Source: Hwanghaeella sp964350445 (GTDB taxonomy: Bacteria > Pseudomonadota > Alphaproteobacteria > UBA8366 > Aestuariispiraceae). From it: DNA of 64,000 nt. Position 1 is the first letter of the stretch; each line of letters opens with the position of its first letter. The DNA lies in NCBI GenBank assembly GCA_964350445.1, contig CAYGKA010000002.1:62001-126000 (forward strand), written 5' to 3'. Below are positions 28,744 to 39,100 of the stretch, piece after piece. Below the pieces are notes generated by a model, which was given only the letters and a program-made list of their open reading frames with translations, did no database searches and was not told the DNA's origin. Made by a program: the position numbers and the translations under genes.

Positions 28744-28890
28744 TTGTTCGGAAAAAGCGCCACTGCACGGGCTGCGGCCCTAGAGCCGTGTTCGACGCCA
28801 TCGGGGTTTCCTAGAGGCAGAGTCAGGAAAAACCGAACGGAACAGTCACGATTGCACCCCCAAGTGAGGATTACGAGAGTTCGACAATGA
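28744..28890 (+). pseudogene. remnant of the 5' end of a PAS-type chemoreceptor gene
   Basis: A TTG codon after AAAGGA opens a 48-codon frame whose first residues, LFGKSATARAAA, match the start of the intact receptor at 28953 (LFGKFSTARAVA). At the DNA level the first 14 bases, from AATTGTTCGGAAAA, are identical, and roughly 80 percent of about 40 bases match. After about 14 codons the similarity ends, and the frame closes at 28890 without any PAS or signalling domain. I read it as a relic of a duplicated receptor gene. A functional leader peptide is less likely. Confidence 0.55.
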
Positions 28891-28952
28891 TGAGATAACC
28901 CCGTCATCAAATCCGTATCGTTTGAAAAAGTTTACCTGATGAGGACAAAAAA

Positions 28953-30610
28953 TTGTTCGGAAAATTCTCCACCGCACGGGCCGTAGCCCGCGACTCTCAA
29001 GCCTTGCTGGACGCGATCAGCGCCTCTCAAGGACTTATCCAGTTTGAACTGGACGGGACCATAATTTCCGCCAACGCGAATTTCTTGAAGGTCGTGGGTT
29101 ACGAGCTTTCCGAGGTTAAGGGCAAGCACCACAGCATGTTCGCGGACCCGACGCTGGCGAAAAGCACCGAATACAGCGAATTTTGGGACAATTTGAGGGC
29201 CGGCAACTTTCAGGCCGGAGAATTTCCGCGCGTGAACAAACAGGGTGAGACCATCTGGATTCAGGCGGCCTATAACCCGGTCCGCGACAGCAGCGGTAAG
29301 GTGATCAAAGTCGTCAAGAACGCGGTCGACATTACCGAGAAAAAGCGCGCGGCCTTGGACACCATGGCCACGCTCGACGGTATCGGCACATCGCAGGGCA
29401 TGATCGAATTCGATTTGGACGGCACCATTAAAGACGCCAACCAGAATTTCTTGAACGTCGTCGGGTACCAGCTTTCCGAAGTACAGGGTNNNNNNNNNNN
29501 NNNNNNNNNNNNNNNNNNNNNNNNNNNNNNNNNNNNNNNNNNNNNNNNNNNNNNNNNNNNNNNNNNNNNNNNNNNNNNNNNNNNNNNNNCGCCAACCAGA
29601 ATTTCTTGAACGTCGTCGGGTACCAGCTTTCCGAAGTACAGGGTAAGCACCACAGCATGTTCGCATCGCCGGAATTCGCCAAAAGCCGCGAATACGCCAC
29701 CTTTTGGGCGAACCTCCGTGCCGGAAAGTTCCAGGCCGGAAAGTTCCCCCGCCTAAACAAACAGGGCAAGACCGTCTGGATCCAGGCAGCCTATAACCCG
29801 GTTCTTGGGCCCGACGGCAAACCCTACAAGGTCGTGAAAAACGCGGTGGACATCACCGCCGTCATGGACGCCCAGCAAGCCTTGGCCTCGGATCTCGGGA
29901 ATGTGGCGGACACCGTGTCCGCTGCGGCAACCGAACTGCTCAGCACCTCGCAGGCGATGGCGTCTTCGGCCGAGGAAACGAACGCCCAGGCGCAGGCCGT
30001 CGCAGCCTCCGCAGAGGAATTGAGCTCGTCGATCAAGGAGATTTCGTCGCAGACCCAGCGGACAAATGCTTCCGTGGAACGGGCCGTGGACGCCGCCAAG
30101 CAGTCGAATGAGCGCGTCGCCACCCTGCAGAGGAAGGCGGAAGACATCGGCAACATCATCAGCGTAATCAGCGAAATCGCCAGCCAGACCAATCTGTTGG
30201 CCTTGAACGCCACGATTGAAGCGGCGCGCGCCGGTGAAGCCGGGAAGGGGTTCGCCGTCGTCGCCAACGAGGTCAAGTCGCTATCGACCCAGACAGCGAA
30301 AGCGACCGAGGAGATCTCGGCTGAGATCAGGCAAATCCAAAGCGAGACCAAGGATGCCGTCGGCGCCATAGCCGGGATCATCGAACTCGTGAATGAAATT
30401 GCGCAAATGGCGGCCGCGATCGCGAGCGCGGTCGAGGAACAGAACGCCGCGACCAACGAGGTGAGCCAGAACATCGCCAACGTCACCGAAGCGTCGGCGG
30501 AATCCGGTTCATCCGCGTCGCAAACCAATGCTGCTGCTGGGGAGTTGTCTCTGCAGGCCGAAACCCTGCGGAGTCGCGTCAATGACTTCCTCGAAACCAG
30601 CACAAAGTAA
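28953..30610 (+). CDS. soluble multi-PAS methyl-accepting chemotaxis protein, interrupted by an assembly gap
   Basis: The gene starts at a TTG after GAGGA. It encodes a cytoplasmic receptor without membrane segments. PAS domain 1 covers about residues 20-130 (GLIQFELDGTIISANANFL, GKHHSMFADP, FPRVNKQGETIWIQAAYNPV). A second PAS begins with GMIEFDLDGTIKDANQNFL and is cut by 100 N. After the gap a PAS with the same sequence continues (HHSMFASPEFA, FPRLNKQGKTVWIQAAYNPV). A chemoreceptor signalling domain follows, with the hairpin tip EIASQTNLLALNATIEAARA. Merging the duplicated 55-bp gap flanks would give an uninterrupted 500-residue PAS-PAS-MCP. More PAS copies are possible. The nominal N length is out of frame and not meaningful. 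Confidence 0.85.
29435..29489 (+). repeat. 55-bp repeat, left copy at gap edge
   Basis: This segment is identical base for base to 29590-29644 on the other side of the N gap. It encodes ANQNFLNVVGYQLSEVQG within a PAS domain. It is either the shared end of two contigs or two copies of a tandem PAS unit. Confidence 0.9.
29490..29589. other. assembly gap of 100 N
   Basis: Exactly 100 undetermined bases lie inside the PAS region of the chemoreceptor gene. A round 100 is the conventional placeholder for a gap of unknown size, so real length and content are unknown. Confidence 0.98.
29590..29644 (+). repeat. 55-bp repeat, right copy at gap edge
   Basis: This is the exact second copy of 29435-29489, immediately after the N gap. 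The match stops precisely at the N run on the left copy and continues into unique PAS sequence on this side. Confidence 0.9.
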
Positions 30611-30706
30611 GGGACGCGCCCGACCGGCTGAAATCGTCACTCTGCACGTCTTATGTTGAAACCAATACCCCCTGGCCGGCACCGGCTTATACACGAGGCC
30701 GACAGA

Positions 30707-30735
30707 AGCCCCATCACGGACTTCGTGACGGGGCT
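30707..30735. terminator. strong hairpin between two chemoreceptor genes
   Basis: A 12-bp stem with one mismatch (AGCCCCATCACG against CGTGACGGGGCT) closes a 5-base loop, 97 bases after the PAS receptor stop. No U-tract follows, so a terminator or a mRNA-stabilising structure are both possible. Confidence 0.45.
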
Positions 30736-30854
30736 CAGGGGTGGTGCGGTTGCGCGTCGGGCAAGAGGGTCGGCCGATCGGGCTCTTTCTGTATACAAAA
30801 AACGACCTGTTGATGATCCTGTTCCCGTGTACCGGCGTATTGCTCCGGTAGTCG

Positions 30855-32528
30855 GTGGCGAGGATCGCGAAAAAATCACTGGCGAAGCCGGTCAAACGTA
30901 AGGGCATGCTCGGCATTGAAATTACCGAAATTGCCGAACGCGACCTTCCGTTGACCGAGATTGTCACCAAGGTCACCGTGCATCAGCTAGAGCAGGCAAT
31001 TCTATTGTCCAAGGGCGCCGGCCATCTCAACCCCATTGATATTCGTGAGATTGCGAACAGATTTTCTGAATTGGGCCATAAGGTCGACGAGGAATTGAAA
31101 CAGGCGTCCCAGCTGGCGAAAGACGCCATTGCGCATGCCCCCACGGCGGAAGCGCGACAGGAGCTGGAAAAATTGGCCGATACGCTGGCCCGGATCGCGG
31201 CAGAACATCTGAGCTATGAAAAACACGGGGAAGAGACCCTCGCGCTGCTCTCTGCGGGCAATGTTGAAGCCGCCACGACGGTTGCCGCGACGACGGAACG
31301 CGAGCAGGAACAGTTGGACAAGGAATTGATTGAGGCCCTGACCCAGTTGGAGCGCTTCACCGCGAACGCCGCTAAGAAAGCGGAAGAAGATGAAAAGCTG
31401 GGCATCCAACTGCTTATCGGAAGCACGGTCGCCGGCCTACTGATCAGCCTCGTCGCCGCCTTCATCATCGGCCGGTCCATCTCTACGCCGGTCACGCAAA
31501 TCACTGAAGTCATGAGCCGCTTGGCGCAGGACGATACCGAGGTGCAGATCGACTTTACGGAAAACCGGGACGAAGTGGGCGCGATGGCCCGTGCCGTTCA
31601 AGTGTTCCGCGACAATGCTGTTGAGGTCAAACGCCTGAAGGTTTTGCAGGAAGAGGCTGACCGCAAAGCCGCCGAAGATCGTGCCAACATGCTTGCCGAC
31701 GTTGCTGCCCAGATCGAGAGCAACATCGGCAGTATCGCCCAGCGCATGGCGGCGGGAGCAACCCAGGTCAAAAGCGCCGCGCAACAGTTGAGTGGAAACG
31801 CTGATCAGGCATCGAGCCAGTCCAGTACCGTCGCCAGCGCCTCCGAAGAGGCATCGACAAATGTGCAGACGGTATCTTCAGCCGCGGAAGAGCTTGCGGC
31901 TTCAGTCTCCGAGATCACGCGCCAGGTCAGTCACTCCACGGAAATAGCCGGCCGCGCCGTGCGGGAAGTGGAGACGACAAACGCCAAGGTCCAAAGTCTC
32001 ACCCGCGCCGCAAGCCAGATCGGCACGGTCGTTGCCCTGATCAGCGATATCGCCGAGCAGACCAATTTGCTCGCCCTGAACGCAACCATCGAGGCGGCGC
32101 GTGCAGGCGAAGCAGGCAAGGGATTCGCTGTTGTCGCATCGGAAGTGAAGAGCCTCGCCGGCCAAACGGCCAACGCGACCGGCGAAATTTCCGCGCAAGT
32201 GACCGAGATTCAGTCGGCGACGAATGAGGCGATCCAGGCGATTCTGGCGATCGGCAAGGTCATCGACGAGATCAACGATACGACCACCGGCATCGCCGCC
32301 GCCGTGGAAGAACAGGGCGCGGCGACGCGGGAAATCGCCCGAAACGTGGAAGAAGCCGCGGCAGGTACACAGGAAGTATCGTCCAATATCGCGGGCGTAG
32401 CGCAATCCGTTACGAGCACCGGCGAACAGGCGCGGGAACTGCTGTCCGCGTCGGAAACAATGGACCGGGATTCGGTTGACCTCCGGCAACAGGTCATCGA
32501 CTTGGCCAATCGTGTACGAACCGCGTGA
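30855..32528 (+). CDS. methyl-accepting chemotaxis protein, apparently lacking its first membrane helix
   Basis: The 557-residue frame begins at a GTG. From residue 18 it matches receptors of the type GIEITEIAERDLPLTEIVTK, VTVHQLEQAILL, which normally follow a first transmembrane helix. Here the preceding residues are short and basic (ARIAKKSLAKPVKRKG). A single membrane span lies at about 180-205 (LLIGSTVAGLLISLVAAFII), then HAMP (SISTPVTQITEVMSRLAQDD) and a signalling domain with DIAEQTNLLALNATIEAARA. No Shine-Dalgarno precedes GTG 30855 or the next ATG at 30906, and a TAG at 30849 blocks extension. The gene may be N-terminally damaged. Confidence 0.75.
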   Translation: MARIAKKSLAKPVKRKGMLGIEITEIAERDLPLTEIVTKVTVHQLEQAILLSKGAGHLNPIDIREIANRFSELGHKVDEELKQASQLAKDAIAHAPTAEARQELEKLADTLARIAAEHLSYEKHGEETLALLSAGNVEAATTVAATTEREQEQLDKELIEALTQLERFTANAAKKAEEDEKLGIQLLIGSTVAGLLISLVAAFIIGRSISTPVTQITEVMSRLAQDDTEVQIDFTENRDEVGAMARAVQVFRDNAVEVKRLKVLQEEADRKAAEDRANMLADVAAQIESNIGSIAQRMAAGATQVKSAAQQLSGNADQASSQSSTVASASEEASTNVQTVSSAAEELAASVSEITRQVSHSTEIAGRAVREVETTNAKVQSLTRAASQIGTVVALISDIAEQTNLLALNATIEAARAGEAGKGFAVVASEVKSLAGQTANATGEISAQVTEIQSATNEAIQAILAIGKVIDEINDTTTGIAAAVEEQGAATREIARNVEEAAAGTQEVSSNIAGVAQSVTSTGEQARELLSASETMDRDSVDLRQQVIDLANRVRTA

Positions 32529-32533
32529 TCAAC

Positions 32534-32584
32534 GGCCGGGGTGGCGTAGCTTTTCCAGGCAACCCGCCCCGGCCTGAGTTCCCG
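32534..32584. terminator. GC-rich inverted repeat between convergent chemoreceptor genes
   Basis: GGCCGGGG and CCCCGGCC form an exact 8-bp stem around a 35-base loop, starting 5 bases after the stop at 32528. The opposite receptor ends at 32642. A shared terminator is plausible from position, although the loop is long. Confidence 0.35.
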
Positions 32585-32641
32585 GTATTTTTACGCCGGC
32601 GCGGTTATACTCAGTTGGACAGCACCTTCAGGAGCGTCGCG

Positions 32642-34594
32642 TCAGATATTACGAACATCGGTCAGGAAGGACGAGATCGAACCCGTCATCTGATCCGATT
32701 GCCGGCCGATCTTATCCGACGCTTCTCTGACATCCGCCGCCGCAGCTTTCGTGACCTCTGCACTTTCGTTCACGTATTGAATATTCTTGCTGACATCCTC
32801 TACCGCCACGGCCGCTTCTTCCACGTTTCGGGAAATCTCGTTCGTCGCCGCGGTTTGTTCCTCGATAGCCGCCGCTATGGCCGACGATATTTGGCTTACC
32901 TCGATGATGGTCTTCGATACCGCGGTGATGCCCGACACGGTGGTTCCCGTGGCCGATTGAACCGAAGCGATCTGCCGTTCGATTTGCTCGGTCGCCTTCG
33001 CCGTTTCGGCGGAAAGTGACTTCACCTCCGAGGCGACAACCGCAAAGCCCTTTCCGGCATCCCCGGCGCGGGCCGCCTCGATGGTCGCATTCAAGGCAAG
33101 CAGGTTCGTTTGCTCCGCAATGTCCTTGATCAGAATCACGACTTCACTGATTTGCGATACGGCCTTCTCCAGCTCCGTTACCGTCTTCACGGACGAATCG
33201 GCTTGATCCACAGCCGAACGTGTAATCTGGGCCGCATTCTGGATTTGGCTGCCGATCTCGACGATGGACGCCGAAAGCTCTTCCGTCGCGGATGCAACGG
33301 TCTGCACGTTCATTGCACTTTCGGAAGACGCTGCTGCAACGGTCGCGGCCTGCGATTGGACATCCGCCGACGCTTTGTCCATTCGACCCGCCGTCGACCC
33401 CATTTGGGTCACGGCCGACCCCACTTCGGCCAAGATGCCTTGAATGAGTGAGTCGAACTCCTGCGTTCGGTCCATCAGCCTTTCTGCCCGTTCGACCTGC
33501 ATCTGCTGGGCCTGCCGCTGTTCCTCGGTGAGGCGGTCGGCTTCTCTTAGGGAGTCCCGGAAGCTGAGGACGGATTTGGCCATACGCCCAATTTCATTAC
33601 CGTAATTCGTTGCCGGCACGTCCATGTCCCGTCGGCCGTCCGCCAACTCGCCCATGGTATCGGTCATCGCCAGGATCGGTCCGTTAATGGCGCGCGCAAC
33701 GCCGAGACCGGCCAGGGCGGCGATGAGCGTGACCACCGCGATGGTCGAGGGAATGATCACCTTCGTCTGACTTGTAACGGCATCCGCGGCAGCGATGGCG
33801 GCATTTCCATTGGCTTCGATTTCATCCGCAACCCGCCGCATAACCGGTTCTATCTCCGCGAAAATATCGGAGAGAGCGCCCGTCTTCGAATCGAGATCCA
33901 GGATCAGCGCCGCCAGGTCTTTGAAAGAGGCGACATAGAGGGCCGTCAATTCCTCAATCTCGGCGCGCGTGCCGGCATTCATGTCGGAAGCGCCCATCAG
34001 CGCCTGCAATTCAGTCCGGCGGTCGTCGATGCGGCCGATATATTTTGGATCGATGCGAAGCAGAAAGTCCTTCTCGTGCCGGCGCATCATCAGCATCTTG
34101 ACGAGCATTTCAGGCGTGCCGAATTCGTTCAGCTTTTCTTCGACGTTATGCACGGCGGACCGCAGCTTGCCTCTCAACCCCAACTCTTCCGTAAGGCCGA
34201 TGGCGATCACATCAGCCGCAACCCGTTTGAATTGCTCTTGATAGGCGGAAATGCCTTTATCCACGGTGCCAATATCCGACGCGACGGTTGACGGAACGCC
34301 AAGCTCTTCCAAGTGCGTCAAATTCCCATGGATCTCTTCGACGGTACCGTTCAATTGAGCGATGTATTTTTCATCGCGCCTTAAAAGGAAGTCCTTTTCC
34401 CGCCGTCTGGCGTTCAGAAAGAGGTATTGCACTTCCTGAACGACCGACATGCGTTCGCCCGCAGCCACCGCGGTAGCTCGTTCCGCGCTTACCTTATTGT
34501 CGCTCCAGAAGTACACACCACCGACAATCAGAAACCCAAGCACGGCAATTCCGACAATCGTCAAAACCTGTTTCATAATACTGAGGTTGCGCAT
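32642..34594 (-). CDS. methyl-accepting chemotaxis protein with HBM-type sensor domain
   Basis: This 650-residue transmembrane receptor starts at an ATG after AAAGGATTAAAG. The first helix is at about 8-30 (VLTIVGIAVLGFLIVGGVYF). The periplasmic part holds two copies of the helical bimodular signature, RRREKDFLLRRDEKYI and MRRHEKDFLLRIDPKYI, as in HBM sensors that bind small organic acids. The second helix (IIPSTIAVVTLIAALAGLGV) leads to HAMP and to the signalling domain with DIAEQTNLLALNATIEAARA. A longer in-frame start near 34705 lacks support. It converges on the preceding receptor gene. The ligand is unknown. Confidence 0.92.
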   Translation of the reverse strand: MRNLSIMKQVLTIVGIAVLGFLIVGGVYFWSDNKVSAERATAVAAGERMSVVQEVQYLFLNARRREKDFLLRRDEKYIAQLNGTVEEIHGNLTHLEELGVPSTVASDIGTVDKGISAYQEQFKRVAADVIAIGLTEELGLRGKLRSAVHNVEEKLNEFGTPEMLVKMLMMRRHEKDFLLRIDPKYIGRIDDRRTELQALMGASDMNAGTRAEIEELTALYVASFKDLAALILDLDSKTGALSDIFAEIEPVMRRVADEIEANGNAAIAAADAVTSQTKVIIPSTIAVVTLIAALAGLGVARAINGPILAMTDTMGELADGRRDMDVPATNYGNEIGRMAKSVLSFRDSLREADRLTEEQRQAQQMQVERAERLMDRTQEFDSLIQGILAEVGSAVTQMGSTAGRMDKASADVQSQAATVAAASSESAMNVQTVASATEELSASIVEIGSQIQNAAQITRSAVDQADSSVKTVTELEKAVSQISEVVILIKDIAEQTNLLALNATIEAARAGDAGKGFAVVASEVKSLSAETAKATEQIERQIASVQSATGTTVSGITAVSKTIIEVSQISSAIAAAIEEQTAATNEISRNVEEAAVAVEDVSKNIQYVNESAEVTKAAAADVREASDKIGRQSDQMTGSISSFLTDVRNI

Positions 34595-34776
34595 CTTTAA
34601 TCCTTTTACCCTGCGGCCATCATCCCTTCGACTGCCAAGAAACAATGCGGCAGACGCATTGCGTGACCGTAACATTAAATAACTCTGTTTATTAATATAA
34701 TACAAAAAGCTTAAGCCCTCGGGCCCGTTCGGAACCGTTTGGCAATCCTGCGCATTTAAGGAAAGCGTCTACCCGG

Positions 34777-35952
34777 TCAGTCGGACAGCACGTCCAGAAT
34801 TGTTTCGACCCCTGCGCTCGAAATTCCGTGGCGGGCATGGCTTTCGTCGATGGTGGCGGCGAAGACCCCTCCGGCGTCAACCTCCAAAATCGCCTTTTTC
34901 ACCACAGTCTCGTAATGCTTGCCCTTGATGTTGCGGAAGCAGCACCGGTCATACCGGTTGAACAGCTGCTGATACAGACGTCCTTCACCGCCGCCGGCCA
35001 GAACGAAAAGGTCCAGAAAGGAAATCGGCCCGCTTTCGGCCAATTCCTTGGCGATGCCGAAAAGCTGGTCCTGCCCTTCGCGCAGATATGGCGGCAGGAT
35101 TCCCGCCGCCGCGATGGTCCGCCGCAGGCGCGTGTCGATTGCCGCGGCGAAGGTCACGGTCGCCGCCCCGGCCGAAAAGCCGACCGCGTCCACGTGTTCG
35201 AAGCCGAGCGATTCAAGCAGGTCCACACCGGCCAGGACCGGTTCCACATGCAGCGCGACCGGATTGTCGATCAACGCCAAATCGTTGTGCAAATTGGCAA
35301 GGCACTGTGTCCCGTCGGGGACAGGCGATCCATCCGCCTGTTTGTCGCAACGCACTTCACGCGCGTTTTCGCCATACCCCAACTGGTCGAAGGCCAGCAC
35401 CGTCCATCCGGCTTCGAGCAGCGGTTCCAGCCAATCGCGGGCGGCCACGAAGGTCGACGCCATGCCATTGTGGTAAAGGACGGCCTTGCCGGTGCCCGGT
35501 CCTGTCGTGCCCGGCTTCGGGGCCAGCAGATAAGCATAGGAAATCACGTCTGGCCGAACGGTGATGTAGTACTGCGCGACAGTCCCGAGCCCCCTCCAAT
35601 TCTCGATTTCCGACGCGTGGGACCAACCGGCATGCGGGTTGTACAATTCCGCCACCCGCCGTGACGGCGGTTCGGTTCCATATACCCAGCCCAACAGCGC
35701 TTGCCGAGCCGCCGCGACGTCTTCGGCGGAATGGAGTGTGATCAGGCTTGCCGGGTCCGTTTTGGTCAGGGCCGGATCGATTTCCTCATACACATAAGAC
35801 GACTCGGCCTTCAGGCGTTTGTACAAGATGTTGACAGGGTCCAACACGCGTGAGGCAACGACCAAACCGCCGGCGAGCACCAGGACCACCGCCACGGCCA
35901 TGCCGATCCGCTTGAACACCCTTGCCCGCATTTCCCGCCGCCCCGCTTCCAC
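34777..35952 (-). CDS. membrane-anchored alpha/beta hydrolase
   Basis: The 391-residue protein starts at a GTG six bases after GGAGG. A single N-terminal membrane helix (IGMAVAVVLVLAGGLVVASR) suggests an uncleaved anchor or signal with a periplasmic catalytic domain. The hydrolase core shows KAVLYHNGMASTF (oxyanion strand), VLAFDQLGYGENAR, the nucleophile elbow VDAVGFSAGAATVTF and a late acid/His region (VDAGGVFAATIDESHARHG). Four cysteines (EVRCDK, GTQCLAN, RCCFRN) may form disulfides. The substrate is unknown and the neighbours do not suggest one. Confidence 0.8.
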   Translation of the reverse strand: MEAGRREMRARVFKRIGMAVAVVLVLAGGLVVASRVLDPVNILYKRLKAESSYVYEEIDPALTKTDPASLITLHSAEDVAAARQALLGWVYGTEPPSRRVAELYNPHAGWSHASEIENWRGLGTVAQYYITVRPDVISYAYLLAPKPGTTGPGTGKAVLYHNGMASTFVAARDWLEPLLEAGWTVLAFDQLGYGENAREVRCDKQADGSPVPDGTQCLANLHNDLALIDNPVALHVEPVLAGVDLLESLGFEHVDAVGFSAGAATVTFAAAIDTRLRRTIAAAGILPPYLREGQDQLFGIAKELAESGPISFLDLFVLAGGGEGRLYQQLFNRYDRCCFRNIKGKHYETVVKKAILEVDAGGVFAATIDESHARHGISSAGVETILDVLSD

Positions 35953-36151
35953 ATCGATCCTCCCGGCAGAGAACCCGCGGGCGGGGGTTTTGGCAAGCCG
36001 ACCCTTTTTGGGTATTTTTTCCCTATATTAGTTTATTTAGCGGTATTTTTATCCCTTTTTGCGGTCATGGAAGCCTATGATGAAAAGAATTTCCCCTAAT
36101 TTCCGGTCATATTTCGCACAGACAGTTCCGTATCAGACCGGGAGAATTCTT

Positions 36152-39100
36152 GTGCCGCTTCCCATGTCCGACCTGAAAGACAGTATCGACACACCCGAGA
36201 TCGACCACGCTTATTCCCTGGATGACCGGTATGCGCGCCGGTCGGGCCGGGTTTTCCTGACCGGCACGCAGGCGCTTGTGCGGCTGCCGATGATCCAGGC
36301 GCAAGCCGACAAGGCCAATGGGTTGAACACCGCCGGGTTCATCTCCGGGTATCGGGGCTCGCCGCTCGGCATGTATGATCAGGCCTTGTGGCAGGCGCAA
36401 GAATATCTCGATCCGCTGAACATCCGGTTCCAGCCCGCGATCAACGAAGATCTGGCCGCCACGGCCGTCCTGGGCTCGCAGCAGGTGGAGACCGAGGGCT
36501 CGGCCACTGTCGACGGCGTCTTCGGCCTTTGGTACGGCAAGGGGCCAGGGGTCGACCGGTCGGGCGATGCGCTGAAACACGGCAACGCCTTTGGGTCCTC
36601 GCCCCATGGCGGCGTGCTGGTCGTCTGCGGCGACGATCACGGTGTCGTCTCCTCCTCCATGCCGCATCAAAGCGATCAGGCACTGATGGCCTGGTCGATG
36701 CCTGTCCTGAACCCGGCGAGCATAGAGGAATACCTGAGTTTCGGTCTTTACGGTTGGGCGTTGAGCCGGTTCTCCGGCGCTTGGGTCGGGTTCAAGGCGA
36801 TTTCCGAAACCGTCGAAAGCGCCGCCTCCGTCGCCTTGCCCGACAGTTTTCCCGCTTTCGTGACACCGGACGACTTCACCCCACCGCCCGGCGGGTTGCA
36901 TTACCGGAACGGCGACCTGCCGAGTCTGGCGATCGAGGAACGTCTGCGTTTCAAGCTGGACGCGGTCCATGCCTTTGTCCGCGCCAATCGCGCCGTCTTC
37001 CCCATCGACCGCATGATCGTCGATGCACCGGACGCGACGCTCGGCATCGTCACCGCCGGCAAGGCGCATCTGGATCTGATGGAAGCGTTGCGCCTGCTGG
37101 GGTTGGACGAGAAGGCGCTGAGGGATGCCGGCATCCGCGTCCGCAAGCTGGGGCTTACCTTCCCGATAGAGCCCGTCGCGATGGAAGCGTTTTGTACCGG
37201 GCTTTCCGACCTGCTGGTGGTGGAAGAAAAGGGCCCGGTGGTGGAGGGTCAGATCAAGGACCTGTTCTACAACGCACCGGCCGATCGCCGCCCACGGCTT
37301 TGGGGCAAGACCCGGCCGGACGGCGGCGCGTTCCTGCCCGGTTGCGGGGAGATGCGCCCGGCCCGCCTGGCCCGTCAGCTTGCCGAATATCTCGACGCAA
37401 CCGCGCCTGTCCTGCAGGCGGGTGTGCGGTTGGTCCGCGCCGGCTTGGCGCCGAAAGGGCCGGAAGCCGCCTCGCTGGCCGGTATTTCCGGCGCCGCCAA
37501 GCGGATGCCCTATTTCTGTTCCGGCTGCCCGCACAATACCTCCACCAAAGTGCCGGCGGGGTCGAAGGCCTTTGCCGGGATCGGCTGCCATTTCATGGCG
37601 AACTGGATGGACCGCGAAACCAGCGGCCTGACCCAGATGGGTGGCGAGGGCGTGAACTGGATCGGCCTCGCGCCCTTTACCAGAACGAAGCATGTCTTCC
37701 AGAACCTGGGCGACGGCACCTATTTCCATTCCGGTATTCTGGCGATCCGCCAGGCAATCGCCGCCAAAGCCACCATCACCTACAAGATCCTCTATAACGA
37801 CGCCGTTGCGATGACCGGCGGCCAGCCCGTCGACGGCACGCTGACCGTGCCGCAGATCATCGCCCAACTGCGCGCCGAAGGGGTGCGGCGCATCGAACTG
37901 GTGACCGACGACCCGTCGAAATACGACAGCGGCATGGGCGTGCCCGTCCACGACCGGGCGGAACTCGACACGGTACAGCGGGACTTGCGGGAGGTCGCGG
38001 GGGTCTCCGCCCTCGTCTACGACCAGACCTGCGCCACGGAAAAGCGCCGCCGCCGCAAGAAGGGCGACTACCCGGACCCGGCGAAACGAGTCGTCATCAA
38101 CGACCTCGTCTGCGAAGGCTGCGGCGATTGCGGCGTCAAATCCAACTGCCTCTCCATCGCACCGCTGGAAACCGAATTCGGCACCAAACGGGCCATCGAC
38201 CAATCGAGCTGCAACAAGGACTATTCCTGCCAAAACGGCTTTTGCCCCAGCTTCGTCACGGTCGAAGGCGGGCGTTTGCGGCGCCGGACCGGCGCGGATC
38301 TGTCAGACGCCGCGTTCGCCGCTCGGCTGGCCCACCTGCCCCAACCGGATATCAAGCCGTCGGCAAAGCCGGCCGAAATCCTGGTCGCCGGCGTCGGCGG
38401 CACCGGTGTCGTCACCGTCGGTGCGCTGATCACCATGGCGGCGCATCTGGAAGGACGGCCGGCCAGCGTGCTCGACTTCATGGGCTTCGCGCAGAAGGGC
38501 GGCGCGGTGTTGAGCCATGTGCGCCTCGGAGCGCCGGGGGTAAAGCTGAACCAGGTGCGGATCGAACCGGAACAGGCGGATCTGTTGCTGGCCTGCGACC
38601 TGGTCGTCGCTACCTCTCCGGACGCAATCGCGACTCTGAAACCGGGACATTCGCGGGTCATCGCCAACAGCCAGATGATCCACACCGCGGCCTTCCTGAA
38701 AGACCCGGAAGCGATACAGAAACCGGACATGATGTTGGATATTCTGTATCACGTTTTGGGAGAATCCGGGGTCGACAGCCTGAACGCGACCCAGGCCGCC
38801 TTGACCCTGACGGGCGACAGCATCGGCGCGAATATCCTGATGCTGGGCTTCGCCTGGCAGAAGGGCGAAATCCCGGTTTCGCTCGACGCCCTCACCCGCG
38901 CGATCGCGTTGAACGGCGTCGCGGTGGCGGCGAACAAACGCGTTTTCGCCTGGGGCCGACTGCTGGCCGCCGATCCCGCCGCGGTGCGGGACCTGCTCGC
39001 CGATGACGGCGCCCCGGCGCGGTTCAAACCCGCCGAGACCCTGGACGAGATCATCCGGCGCCGCGTCGATTTCCTCACCGGCTACCAAAATGCTGCCTAT

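Noticed and set aside
28953..29609. The apparent stop and frame change of the PAS receptor inside the N gap as a true frameshift
   Set aside because: The 100 N are a placeholder of unknown length. Merging the identical 55-bp ends restores one continuous frame, so no frameshift can be claimed.
32642..34705. Longer start of the HBM chemoreceptor near 34705
   Set aside because: The extra residues are not receptor-like, and the ATG at 34594 has a good AAGGA site directly before the first membrane helix.
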